A stretch of DNA of 32,850 bases from Chitinophagaceae bacterium (GTDB lineage: Bacteria > Bacteroidota > Bacteroidia > Chitinophagales > Chitinophagaceae), in contig JANYCA010000027.1 of assembly GCA_025360525.1 (NCBI GenBank), positions 1-32,850 of the forward strand, given 5' to 3'. The notes beneath the pieces were generated by a model, which saw only the letters and a program-made list of their open reading frames with translations, did not search any database and was not told the origin of the DNA. This document shows positions 7,889-16,488 of the stretch, piece after piece. A program made the position numbers and the translations under genes. Position 1 is the stretch's first letter. The number at the start of each line of letters is the position of its first letter.

Positions 7889-8986
7889 GTGAAAAAAACA
7901 ATTGTTCATATCATTGATAATATGGCACGGGGCGGCGCAGAAACCATGCTTGCCAATGTTATAAGACAATTGCCGGAGTACAACAATATCATCGTAACCC
8001 TGTATCCCGAAAATGAATTCGGAAAAGAATTGAATGAAGTTCCAATACACTGTTTGCACCTGCGTTCACATTTTCAATTACCATTAGCTGCAATAAAACT
8101 CAGGCGTTTTATCAGAAAAAATAACGTGCACATTGTACATAGCCATTTACTCTGGAGTACCGTAGTTGCAAGGATGGGTACACCAAAAAAAATACCCCTT
8201 TTCACCACAATCCATACGTATGCTGCAGCTGCTATTGAATACAGTAAGTGGTATATGAGGTTATTGGAAAAATTCACTTACAGGTTTAGAAAAAGTATCA
8301 TTATATCAGTGGCAAATGTATCATTAGAAGCCTATTTCAATGTACTTGGAATAAAACCCAATAAAGCATATATCCTGCACACTTTTACTGATACGGCCAT
8401 TTTCAACAATAGCAACAACTATCAAAAAAAAGGCAGTACAGGAACGTTTCGATTGGTTACAGTAGGCAACTTAAAGGAGGCAAAAAATCATTTCTTTTTA
8501 TTGAATGCATTTAAAAAACTAAAACAGCAAAATATCAGTCTTGATATTTATGGAAAGGGCTCTTTAGATGTTCCCATGCAAAAGATGATTGATGAATACG
8601 GATTGAATGTAACACTAAAAGGGCAGGTAGAAAACGTTCCGGAAATAATAAAAAACTACGATCTTTTTGTAATGTCATCTATTTATGAAGGATTCTCCAT
8701 AAGTGTTCTGGAAGCCATGGCATTGGGCATGCCTTTGCTGCTGAGTGATATTGCTTCATTCAGGGAACAGTGTGAGGATACAGCTGTTTATTTCAATTTA
8801 AAAGACAGCGACGATTTTATAACAAATCTACTTGCTTTAATAAACGATCAGCAGCAAAGAGCAATATTGGGTAATGCGGCTAAGCAAAGGCTGGCGCAAA
8901 ACTTCACCATCGATAAGCACATGCAGCAATTGAAAGAAATTTATAGCAGTGCTTTTTCTGACATAGAGCAGCCGGCTCTTTCGTAA
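7889..8986 (+). CDS. Glycosyltransferase family 4 (GT-B fold)
   Basis: This is a 365-aa retaining glycosyltransferase. The N-terminal domain opens with HIIDNMARGGAETML, the usual GGAE acceptor-side motif. The C-terminal Glycos_transf_1 domain begins with RLVTVGNLKEAKNH and contains the EX7E nucleotide-sugar motif in YEGFSISVLEAMALG near residues 266-275. It would add one sugar at the cytoplasmic face to a lipid-linked intermediate later moved by the flippase. The start codon is GTG; no in-frame ATG fits better. It lies after the palindromic element and 41 bp before asnB. The donor and acceptor are unknown. Confidence 0.88.
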   Translation: MKKTIVHIIDNMARGGAETMLANVIRQLPEYNNIIVTLYPENEFGKELNEVPIHCLHLRSHFQLPLAAIKLRRFIRKNNVHIVHSHLLWSTVVARMGTPKKIPLFTTIHTYAAAAIEYSKWYMRLLEKFTYRFRKSIIISVANVSLEAYFNVLGIKPNKAYILHTFTDTAIFNNSNNYQKKGSTGTFRLVTVGNLKEAKNHFFLLNAFKKLKQQNISLDIYGKGSLDVPMQKMIDEYGLNVTLKGQVENVPEIIKNYDLFVMSSIYEGFSISVLEAMALGMPLLLSDIASFREQCEDTAVYFNLKDSDDFITNLLALINDQQQRAILGNAAKQRLAQNFTIDKHMQQLKEIYSSAFSDIEQPALS

Positions 8987-9027
8987 TAATATTTACCTAT
9001 TTTCGTTTTTACTCAAACCCCCGATAT

Positions 9028-10902
9028 ATGTGCGGCATCGCAGGCTTTATTTCTCTTACCAACAGCATTACCGAAGCCCAGCTAAGGGAGGCAACCCAAT
9101 TGATACAGCACCGTGGCCCCGATGCAAAAGGATTTTATTTTTCGGATGATAACAGCGTTGGCCTTGCGCACAGGCGACTTTCCATTTTAGATTTATCTGC
9201 GGCGGCAAACCAGCCAATGCTTTCTGCCAATGGCAGGTACTGCATCGTTTTTAATGGAGAAGTGTACAATTTCAATGAACTTAAACAACAGCTTACCGAT
9301 AAAGGAACTTCTTTAAAAACAAATTCTGATACAGAAGTAATTCTGGAATTGTTTGCACAAAAAGGTCCGGCCTGTTTTGCCGAAATGAATGGCATGTTTG
9401 CTTTTGCCGTTTATGATAATAAAGAGAAAGTAGTCACCATTTGCAGAGACCATGTGGGCATTAAACCGCTGTTCTTTTATGCTGATGAAAGCAATTTTAT
9501 TTTTGCATCAGAACTCAAAGTGATCAAACAACTGGCAGGTAAAAAGTTATCTGTTAACAGCAAAGCCATTCCGTATTTTTTACACCTGGGATTTATTCCC
9601 GAACCATTAACTATCTATAACAATACGCATAAATTTCCGGCTGCTCATTTCCTGCAAATCAAATTAGAGATAAAGTCATTTGAAGAAGTTGCTAAAGAAA
9701 TAACCGCCTTCTGGAAATTACAAGACATTATTCAGCCGGCGGTTATCAGTGATGAAGCAACAGCAAAAAAACAGCTGAATAATTTATTGTTTAATGCAGT
9801 GGAAAAGCAATTGATAAGCGATGTGCCTGTCGGTACTTTTTTAAGTGGCGGAATTGACAGCAGCCTTGTAACAGCAATATCAGCAAAGGTTTGCGGTAGT
9901 GCTGCCATTAAAACATTTAGTATTGCCATTGACAATGGCAAATACAATGAATCTAAATTTGCCCGGCAGGTAGCAGCTCATTTACATACGGAACATTATG
10001 AATTTAATGTAAAAGAAAAAGAAGTATTGGAGTTGGTAGATACCTTGCTGCCGACATATGATGAACCCTTTGCTGATACTTCTGCATTCCCCACCATGAT
10101 GGTGAGCCGGCTGGCAAAACAGCATGTAACGGTTGCATTAAGTGGCGATGGTGGTGATGAATTGTTTCATGGATATGGAACCTATGAATGGGCTAAGCGC
10201 TTGTCGAATCCATTGATGCCATTGATACAAGGGCCCTTGCATTTGGCTTCTAAAATGATGGATAATAAATACCAACGTGCCGGTAACCTTTTTGATAACA
10301 ACGGGCAACATATGCAGACGCATATTTTTTCGCAGGAGCAATATTATTTTAAAGAAAATGAACTGGCACAGTTGCTGGTACATCCAAATTTTAGTTTTGA
10401 TGTAATCAATTCGTTGCCTGTTACAGCAAGAAAATTAACTGCAGCAGAGCAACAATCCTTTTGGGATTTTAATCATTATTTAAAGGATGATTTACTGGTA
10501 AAAGTAGACAGGGCAAGTATGCAATATGCATTGGAAAGCAGGGTGCCCCTGCTAGATTACCGGCTGGTAGAATTTGCCTATAACCTGGCTCCGGCGCTTA
10601 AAATTAAGAACGGCTGCATGAAGTATCTCCTGAAAGAAGTGTTGTATGATTATCTACCCAAAGAAATTTTTAATCGTCCCAAATGGGGCTTCAGCATACC
10701 TTTGGTAAAATGGCTTAAGACAGATTTAAAATATTTACTGAACAAATACACGTCAGTAGAAATCATACAAAAACACCAGGTTGTAAACGAAGCGGTTGTA
10801 CAAAAAATAAAAGCGCAATACTTAAGTGGAACTGATTATTTATTCAACAGACTGTGGCTGATAATTGTGCTGCACTGGTGGCTGGAAGAAAACAATGGCT
10901 AA
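9028..10902 (+). CDS. asnB: Glutamine-hydrolysing asparagine synthase-like amidotransferase (copy 1)
   Basis: The protein is 624 aa. Cys2 of MCGIAGF is the class II glutaminase nucleophile, with HRGPD at residues 28-32. The synthetase domain has the PP-loop SGGIDSS at residues 273-279. Family members make asparagine from aspartate, but versions inside polysaccharide clusters are often thought to amidate sugar acids, and this gene lies between two glycosyltransferases. The next gene starts inside its last codons (ATGGCTAA overlap), so they are coupled. A second AsnB copy at 19786-21630 is clearly divergent, so the two are paralogues rather than a recent duplication. Confidence 0.92.
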   Translation: MCGIAGFISLTNSITEAQLREATQLIQHRGPDAKGFYFSDDNSVGLAHRRLSILDLSAAANQPMLSANGRYCIVFNGEVYNFNELKQQLTDKGTSLKTNSDTEVILELFAQKGPACFAEMNGMFAFAVYDNKEKVVTICRDHVGIKPLFFYADESNFIFASELKVIKQLAGKKLSVNSKAIPYFLHLGFIPEPLTIYNNTHKFPAAHFLQIKLEIKSFEEVAKEITAFWKLQDIIQPAVISDEATAKKQLNNLLFNAVEKQLISDVPVGTFLSGGIDSSLVTAISAKVCGSAAIKTFSIAIDNGKYNESKFARQVAAHLHTEHYEFNVKEKEVLELVDTLLPTYDEPFADTSAFPTMMVSRLAKQHVTVALSGDGGDELFHGYGTYEWAKRLSNPLMPLIQGPLHLASKMMDNKYQRAGNLFDNNGQHMQTHIFSQEQYYFKENELAQLLVHPNFSFDVINSLPVTARKLTAAEQQSFWDFNHYLKDDLLVKVDRASMQYALESRVPLLDYRLVEFAYNLAPALKIKNGCMKYLLKEVLYDYLPKEIFNRPKWGFSIPLVKWLKTDLKYLLNKYTSVEIIQKHQVVNEAVVQKIKAQYLSGTDYLFNRLWLIIVLHWWLEENNG

Positions 10903-12139
10903 GGAACGAATGCAAAAAAAAATCCTTTTTATATCATACGATGGAATGACCGACCCACTGGGACAGAGCCAGGTAATACCCTATTTACAAGGGTTGAGTA
11001 ATAATGGATTTCAACTATTTATTCTCAGTTGCGAAAAGCAAGCTGCATTTCTGCAAAACGAAACTGCCGTTCAAAAAATGCTGGCCGGTTACAATATAAA
11101 ATGGGTGCCCATTAAATATACCAAAAAGCCGCCGGTACTATCAACACTAAAAGATATTATTAACCTTAAAAAGAAAGCCAAACAAATTCATCGCTTGTAT
11201 CACATTGACATGGTTCATACCAGGCCGGGTATTCCGGCGTTGGTAGGCCTGTGGATGAAGCAAACAATGGGTGTAAAATTTCTGCATGATATACGGGAGT
11301 TTTATGCACAAAGCCGTGTAGATGGCGGCATGTGGAATATTCAACATCCACTCTATAAAATAGTGTATCGTTATTTTATAGAGAAGGAAAAACAACAGGT
11401 GGCCAAGAGTGACGGCATCGTATGCCTTACGTATGCAGCAGAGAAAATTATAAAGCAATTACCGGAATATAAAAGCAGCGTTCCCCTTGCAGTAATTCCC
11501 TGTAGTGCCGACATGGATTTGTTTGACCCTGCAACCATTAATGCTGGTCAAAGACAGCAGTTGCAGCACGAATTAAATATAGGCGAAAAGGATATTATCA
11601 TCAGCTACCTTGGCTCTATTGGCGGCTGGTATATGACGAGTGAAATGCTTCGGTTTTGCAAACGCTTATCTGACCAAATTCCACAGGCAAAGTTTTTATT
11701 TATCTCACCACACCTGCATGATGTAATAGCCGGCAAAGCAGCCAAATACGGACTGCCTGCCGATAAGCTGATTGTAAAACATGGCAAACGGGCCGAAGTT
11801 CCTGCACTTTTATCCCTTAGCAATTATTCCATTTTTTTTATCAAACCCTGCTATTCAAAACTATCTTCGTCCCCCACCAAACATGGAGAAATTATGGCCA
11901 TGGGCATACCGGTAATTACCAACAGCGGCGTGGGTGATGTGGAAGAAATCGTTCACAAATACCATGGCGGTTTTGTACTGAATGAATTTACAGATGAAGC
12001 ATTTGATGCTGTGATAGCTGTCATCTTTGGCAATAAAAAATTTGATACTGATGAAATTCGGAGTGGCGCAACAGATTTTTATTCACTGAAGAAAGCAGTG
12101 GAGCAATACACAGCCATTTACAGGGAAATACTTTGTTAG
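10895..12139 (+). CDS. Glycosyltransferase family 4
   Basis: The protein is 414 aa from the ATG at 10895, which overlaps the asnB stop by 8 bp; an upstream TTG at 10865 is unlikely. It opens with KKILFISYDGMTDPLGQSQV, common in Bacteroidota GT4 enzymes, and the donor domain carries SPTKHGEIMAMGIPVITNSG, a variant of the usual TKxGE/EX7E nucleotide-sugar motif. It is the last gene of the plus-strand polysaccharide unit and converges on crtZ. The 152 bp between them show no obvious strong terminator. Sugar specificity cannot be read. Confidence 0.87.
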   Translation: MAKERMQKKILFISYDGMTDPLGQSQVIPYLQGLSNNGFQLFILSCEKQAAFLQNETAVQKMLAGYNIKWVPIKYTKKPPVLSTLKDIINLKKKAKQIHRLYHIDMVHTRPGIPALVGLWMKQTMGVKFLHDIREFYAQSRVDGGMWNIQHPLYKIVYRYFIEKEKQQVAKSDGIVCLTYAAEKIIKQLPEYKSSVPLAVIPCSADMDLFDPATINAGQRQQLQHELNIGEKDIIISYLGSIGGWYMTSEMLRFCKRLSDQIPQAKFLFISPHLHDVIAGKAAKYGLPADKLIVKHGKRAEVPALLSLSNYSIFFIKPCYSKLSSSPTKHGEIMAMGIPVITNSGVGDVEEIVHKYHGGFVLNEFTDEAFDAVIAVIFGNKKFDTDEIRSGATDFYSLKKAVEQYTAIYREILC

Positions 12140-12291
12140 GAATTAAGATTTTAAATTGTGACAAATACTGTCTTTGTTGAAAGCCCCTGCCACAGGCAAC
12201 CTAAACCATAAAAAAAGCTCGAAACTGGTATGCCGTAAAAGGGAGTGACACAACGGTGTTCAATAGAGGTATGCAGCTGCTCTCAAAAAAA

Positions 12292-12768
12292 TTATTTATT
12301 ATTCCGCCGGTTATCGTCTCTTACTTTATCCCAGTATTTTTTTGCAACCATCAACATACCAAAGCTTTCTCCTTGTTGCTTGCCGAGATGTTTGTGGTGC
12401 ATTTTGTGGGCCCAGCGTATGGTGCGGATGTAGGAGTTGTTGCTTCGGGTAAACCATTTAAAACGCTGGTGTATTATTACTTCGTGTACAATAAAATAGG
12501 CCAGGCCATACAGTGCGATACCAAAGCCAATGGCGGCTACCCAATAGAGTTGGTTTTGCAAACCAAGCATTATGCAGAGCCAGCTTGGGATGGCAAATAT
12601 CAAAAAGAAGGCATCGTTTTTTTCGAAGAATCCGAGGCCTTTTTGGTGATGATCTTCGTGCAGGTACCAGAGAAATCCATGCATTACATACCGGTGGGTA
12701 AGCCAGGTAATGCCTTCCATTATAAAAAAGGTAAGCAACACGGTTGATATAAAAAGTATCCAGTTCAT
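12292..12768 (-). CDS. crtZ: Beta-carotene 3-hydroxylase CrtZ
   Basis: This membrane diiron enzyme of 158 aa adds the 3-hydroxyl to a beta-ionone ring. The histidine clusters of the fatty-acid hydroxylase superfamily are all present: HRYVMH (H25, H30), HEDHH (H37, H40, H41), HEVIIH (H95, H100) and HKMHHKH (H121-H127). Several hydrophobic helices separate them. It is the last gene of the minus-strand crt unit, overlapping cruF by 4 bp (ATGA). With CruF and CrtD it would give a 3-hydroxy, 1'-hydroxy carotenoid of the saproxanthin type. Confidence 0.94.
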   Translation of the reverse strand: MNWILFISTVLLTFFIMEGITWLTHRYVMHGFLWYLHEDHHQKGLGFFEKNDAFFLIFAIPSWLCIMLGLQNQLYWVAAIGFGIALYGLAYFIVHEVIIHQRFKWFTRSNNSYIRTIRWAHKMHHKHLGKQQGESFGMLMVAKKYWDKVRDDNRRNNK

Positions 12769-13397
12769 GATGGGCTGTTAAGGAATGTTCTTAGTAATAA
12801 AAAAAACATCAGTTGAATGAGTAACAAATTTACAGCAAAATTGTTTTTTTTGACAAAGGGAGCTGTATGAAAAACCAATAGCAGCAGGGCACTGATCACA
12901 TACCAGCAAATGTAATTTAACAAGGGTATGCTGCCATCGCCCAGCCATTTCCAAAAGCCCAACTGCACTGCAACCGGCTCCATCAGCCAATCGAATGCTA
13001 CGGCTAATGTGGCGCTATCGGTAACCAGTGAAATTGTTTTTAATGTTTTGGAAGGTACCTTGTTGGTAGCTGCTACTTTTTGAATGGCCTTGTTAAGCAA
13101 TGTATGCATGGCAATGCCGCAACAATAAATGGTAATAAACCAGTTGATGCCAATCATTAACGGCACCTGTTTCCATTTAAAACCCAGCACATTGCCGTAA
13201 CTGTAATCTCCAAAAAGATAACCTGTGTTTACACCGATAACTTCTACCCCAAAACCTACCATTGCAGTGAGGATTAAAAAGCCATAAAACCAGCTGTTTT
13301 TTTTCGGCTGCGTCCATATTAATAATCCAAATGAAAGCAGCAGGTTGACGGGGGTAGAACGTATGATGAGATCGCTTTTAAAAACCAGTATACCCAC
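12765..13397 (-). CDS. cruF: Carotenoid 1',2'-hydratase CruF (DUF422 family)
   Basis: It hydrates the psi end of gamma-carotene. This polytopic membrane protein carries the family blocks VEVIGVNTGYLFGDYSYG (about residues 51-68) and DWLMEPVAVQLGFWKW. The only canonical start in frame is the GTG at 13395-13397, giving 210 aa. The open frame continues to 13508, and its codons immediately upstream spell IAIIFHIVGL, which matches the family's first membrane helix. Translation therefore probably begins further upstream at a non-AUG codon; CTG at 13476-13478 is the best-placed candidate, just past the crtD stop. It is followed by crtZ with a 4-bp overlap. The family is sure; the start is unsure. 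Confidence 0.87.
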   Translation of the reverse strand: MGILVFKSDLIIRSTPVNLLLSFGLLIWTQPKKNSWFYGFLILTAMVGFGVEVIGVNTGYLFGDYSYGNVLGFKWKQVPLMIGINWFITIYCCGIAMHTLLNKAIQKVAATNKVPSKTLKTISLVTDSATLAVAFDWLMEPVAVQLGFWKWLGDGSIPLLNYICWYVISALLLLVFHTAPFVKKNNFAVNLLLIQLMFFLLLRTFLNSPS

Positions 13398-13479
13398 CAG
13401 GCCAACTATATGAAATATTATTGCAATAGCTGTTGCTATTGCATTACGGGACGAAAGGATGGAGGAAAGCTTAAACAGT

Positions 13480-14970
13480 TTAGGTTGTTTTTTGATGGTT
13501 ATCAGATGCTATTAAATCGCTTACAATTTTTGCACTTTTAAGGCAAAGCGGAATACCGCCGCCGGGATGTACACTGCCTCCGCAAAAATACAAGCCGCTA
13601 ATGGAACTGGTAAAATTGGCGTGGCGTACAAATGCCGCCATTTTTGAATTGGAACTAGTGCCATACAGAGAGCCCATATAGGAGCCGGTTTGTTCTTCAA
13701 TCATTACTGGGTCGAGTGTATGTTCGGTTGCTATTAACGGGGTTATATCTTCCCCCAACAGCCTGCCTAGTTTGGATATAATATTTTCTTTTGCTTTTTC
13801 TTTTAAGGCCTGCCAATCCTGCCCGGTATTGGCTGGTACGTTTACCATTACAAACCAATTTTCTTTGCCTTCGGGCGCCTGGGTTGGTTCTTCTTTTGAG
13901 GTGATGTTGATGTAAACGGTTGGATCGTGGTATAATTTTTTAGAATTGAAAATAGTATCAAACTCCTGCTGGTAATTTGCGGTAAAAAAAATATTGTGCA
14001 GTTGCAATTGGGGAAATTGTTTGCTGATACCCCAGTAAAAAATCAATGCGCTGCTGCTACGTTCCTGTTTTAATATTTTCGTTGCCTTTGGATGATTGTT
14101 CAATAAATTTTTATAGACAAAATAAACGTCGCTGTTGCTTACAACTATGTCACTAAAAATATTATTACCGGCTACAACCACTCCCTTTGCTATTCCTTGC
14201 TGCTCTATGATGCTTTCTACGGGTGCATTAAAATTAAATGTTACTCCCTTATTTAATGCCAATTTGTACAATGCATTGGTAATGCTGATCATTCCGCCAA
14301 TTGGATAAAATGTGCCCTGATTTTGTTCCAGGTGTGGTATCAGGCTTAACATGGCAGGCGCTTTATATGGATTACTGCCATTGTAAGTAGCAAAACGATT
14401 GAAAAGCTGAATAGTTTCTACAGCTAAGAACTGGCTGCTGTTATGTTTGTGCATTGACTGAAACAGGTAATTGTACCGCACCGTTTTTAATGCGGTTAAA
14501 GCCCTTTTGTGCAACCATGTTTTACTTTTGTGCAGCGAATGGTTTAAGAACATAGTGCCTATGTTATCAAATATTTTCTTTGATTGCTTCAGGTAGCGTA
14601 TTACGTTAAGAGGGTTTTCATTTACCTGCTCCTGCAACTCGGCGGCAAAATGCTCCTGGTTAGTGTAGGCATTGATTACCTTACCATTTTCGTAAAAATA
14701 TTTGCAGGCAATCAGCACGGGTTTATAGCTAAAATATTTTTCGATTGGTTCACCGGCTAATGCAAAAAGCTCTTCTACATTTTGTGGTTGGGTAAATAAA
14801 GAAGGACCAGCATCAAAACTAAACCCATCTTGTTTAAATGCTGTTAGCTTGCCGCCGGGAACACTATTTTTTTCGTACACTACTACCTCAAAGCCTTGCA
14901 CAGCAAGCCGTACAGCGGTTGCCATTCCTCCTACTCCACTTCCAATAATGATAACTTTTTTACTGTGCAT
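13480..14970 (-). CDS. crtD: Carotenoid 3',4'-desaturase CrtD (CrtI family)
   Basis: This is a 496-aa FAD enzyme of the phytoene desaturase family. The dinucleotide site is GSGVGGM (G10, G12, G15), followed by EKNSVPGGKL and FDAGPSLFTQP. The C-terminal CGGSVHPGGGIPLCLKSAK completes the FAD fold. Two CrtI-type genes occur here. The other (16489-17988) has the FDMGPSWYWMPD signature of phytoene desaturase, and this one lies beside cruF, so I assign it as the 1'-hydroxycarotenoid 3',4'-desaturase. It starts 5 bp after the idi stop. The split between CrtD and CrtI roles is inferred from motifs and context. Confidence 0.87.
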   Translation of the reverse strand: MHSKKVIIIGSGVGGMATAVRLAVQGFEVVVYEKNSVPGGKLTAFKQDGFSFDAGPSLFTQPQNVEELFALAGEPIEKYFSYKPVLIACKYFYENGKVINAYTNQEHFAAELQEQVNENPLNVIRYLKQSKKIFDNIGTMFLNHSLHKSKTWLHKRALTALKTVRYNYLFQSMHKHNSSQFLAVETIQLFNRFATYNGSNPYKAPAMLSLIPHLEQNQGTFYPIGGMISITNALYKLALNKGVTFNFNAPVESIIEQQGIAKGVVVAGNNIFSDIVVSNSDVYFVYKNLLNNHPKATKILKQERSSSALIFYWGISKQFPQLQLHNIFFTANYQQEFDTIFNSKKLYHDPTVYINITSKEEPTQAPEGKENWFVMVNVPANTGQDWQALKEKAKENIISKLGRLLGEDITPLIATEHTLDPVMIEEQTGSYMGSLYGTSSNSKMAAFVRHANFTSSISGLYFCGGSVHPGGGIPLCLKSAKIVSDLIASDNHQKTT

Positions 14971-14975
14971 GATAC

Positions 14976-15491
14976 TTAAACTACACCTGTAAGGTACTCC
15001 TCTACCCTGGGAAAAGCAATTTTAAACCATATGGTATATTTTTCCGGGTGAGATTGTATGGAGGTTTTAATATCTTCCATCGACATATAGCAGTAATCAC
15101 CCACTTCATCGGGATTGGGCTGGATGGGCCCGGAATATTTGCCTACAAAAACATGATCAAATTCATGTTCGGTAAGTCCATTATCGAAGGGAGCTTTATA
15201 AGTAAAATCAAATACTTTTTTAATGGCTGTATTGAAACCCATTTCTTCCTGCAAGCGCTTTCCTGCTGCTTGTAAGGTATTTTCTCCGGGCCTTGGGTGA
15301 CTGCAGCAGGCATTTGTCCAAAGGTTAGCGCTGTGGTATTTTTTAGCAGCTCTTTTTTGTAATAACATCTGGCCATTTTCATTAAAGATAAAAACACTGA
15401 AAGCACGATGAAGCAAGGCTTTTTCATGCACTTCCAGTTTTCCCATTGTACCCATTGGCCTGTCTTGTTCATCTACTAAAATCACATCCAT
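14976..15491 (-). CDS. idi: Isopentenyl-diphosphate delta-isomerase, type I
   Basis: It interconverts IPP and DMAPP, supplying the carotenoid pathway. It is a 171-aa Nudix-fold protein with the active-site block TNACCSHPRPGE (catalytic Cys), the RLQEEMGF Nudix helix, and the EHEFDHVF segment carrying the catalytic Glu and metal ligands. It lies inside the crt unit, 14 bp after crtB and 5 bp before crtD, so its expression should follow carotenoid synthesis. Start at ATG. Confidence 0.95.
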   Translation of the reverse strand: MDVILVDEQDRPMGTMGKLEVHEKALLHRAFSVFIFNENGQMLLQKRAAKKYHSANLWTNACCSHPRPGENTLQAAGKRLQEEMGFNTAIKKVFDFTYKAPFDNGLTEHEFDHVFVGKYSGPIQPNPDEVGDYCYMSMEDIKTSIQSHPEKYTIWFKIAFPRVEEYLTGVV

Positions 15492-15505
15492 AAATACAGG
15501 GGTGT

Positions 15506-16342
15506 TTATAAAATATTGAGTTGTGCCCTAAGGCTAGCTTTCGCCACAATTATGACTTTGCCATAATTGGGAATGCGGATGCGTTGATCCAGAATATTTA
15601 CCGGTGCAGTTCTTTTTATTTTCTTAAATAAAGAAACATAATATTTATAAGCTACATAAACGCCAAACCTCGCCTTGGCAGGAAGCTGCACAATACCTTC
15701 GTAAGCATGCTTAAAGTCAGCAGCAATATCTTCTTCAATCTTTCTTTTTTCAGCAGCAGTAAAATTAGTGAAATCAACACCAGGAAAATAGGTTCTGCTC
15801 AGTAACTCAAAATCTGCTTTTACATCTCTTAAAAAATTTACCTTTTGAAAGGCTGCTCCTAATGACTGTGCGTAAGGTTTTAATTGCTGGTACATATCGC
15901 TGTTGCCCTGGCAAAAAATAAACAGGCACATCAAACCAACTACTTCGGCACTTCCGTAAATGTATTCTTTGTATCCATCGCTATCGTAAGTTGCCTTTTT
16001 TAAATCCATTTCCATCGATTTAAAAAAAGCCTCAATTAAATCGTGAGATATTTTGTATTTGTTTACGGTTAGCTGAAAACTGTTGAGAATTGGATTAAGG
16101 CTGATTTTTCTGTCGATGGCAACATAGGTGTCGGCCTTAAATTCCTGTAGCAGCGCAGCTTTGTCAAACTCATGAAAGGTATCTACTATCTCATCTGCAA
16201 AGCGCACAAAACCATAAATATTAAAAATGGGTGTCCTCATGTCCACATGCAAAAGCCTGATCGCACTACTAAAAGAAGTACTGTACTTCTCGGTAGTAAT
16301 CTTGCTGCAGTCCTGACTTAATTGATAAAAGAGGTTCATCAT
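15506..16342 (-). CDS. crtB: 15-cis-phytoene synthase CrtB
   Basis: It condenses two GGPP into phytoene, the committed carotenoid step. The protein is 278 aa with both aspartate-rich motifs: D50-EIV-D54 in RFADEIVDT and D173-VKA-D177 in NFLRDVKADFE. YSTSFSSAIRLL near the N-terminus is also typical. The start is MM, so either of two adjacent ATGs may be used. A 146-bp gap separates it from crtI, the widest inside the unit, but I see no clear promoter there. Squalene or dehydrosqualene synthase is the alternative; the neighbours make CrtB far more likely. Confidence 0.94.
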   Translation of the reverse strand: MMNLFYQLSQDCSKITTEKYSTSFSSAIRLLHVDMRTPIFNIYGFVRFADEIVDTFHEFDKAALLQEFKADTYVAIDRKISLNPILNSFQLTVNKYKISHDLIEAFFKSMEMDLKKATYDSDGYKEYIYGSAEVVGLMCLFIFCQGNSDMYQQLKPYAQSLGAAFQKVNFLRDVKADFELLSRTYFPGVDFTNFTAAEKRKIEEDIAADFKHAYEGIVQLPAKARFGVYVAYKYYVSLFKKIKRTAPVNILDQRIRIPNYGKVIIVAKASLRAQLNIL

Positions 16343-16488
16343 TTTTGTAACGTAGTAAAAAAATTATGTGATTAGAGTAATAAATTTAAACGAAAGTGCA
16401 TTAACTAGTGTCAATTCACCGCATTTAAAGCATTTATAAAATTCGCAACACGATTGATAAATACAAATTAACCTACCTAAAGGTTTAA

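Noticed and set aside
12256..12747. 163-aa plus-strand frame opposite crtZ
   Set aside because: It is antisense to a gene with all CrtZ histidine motifs; its composition and lack of a recognisable family mark it as a shadow frame.
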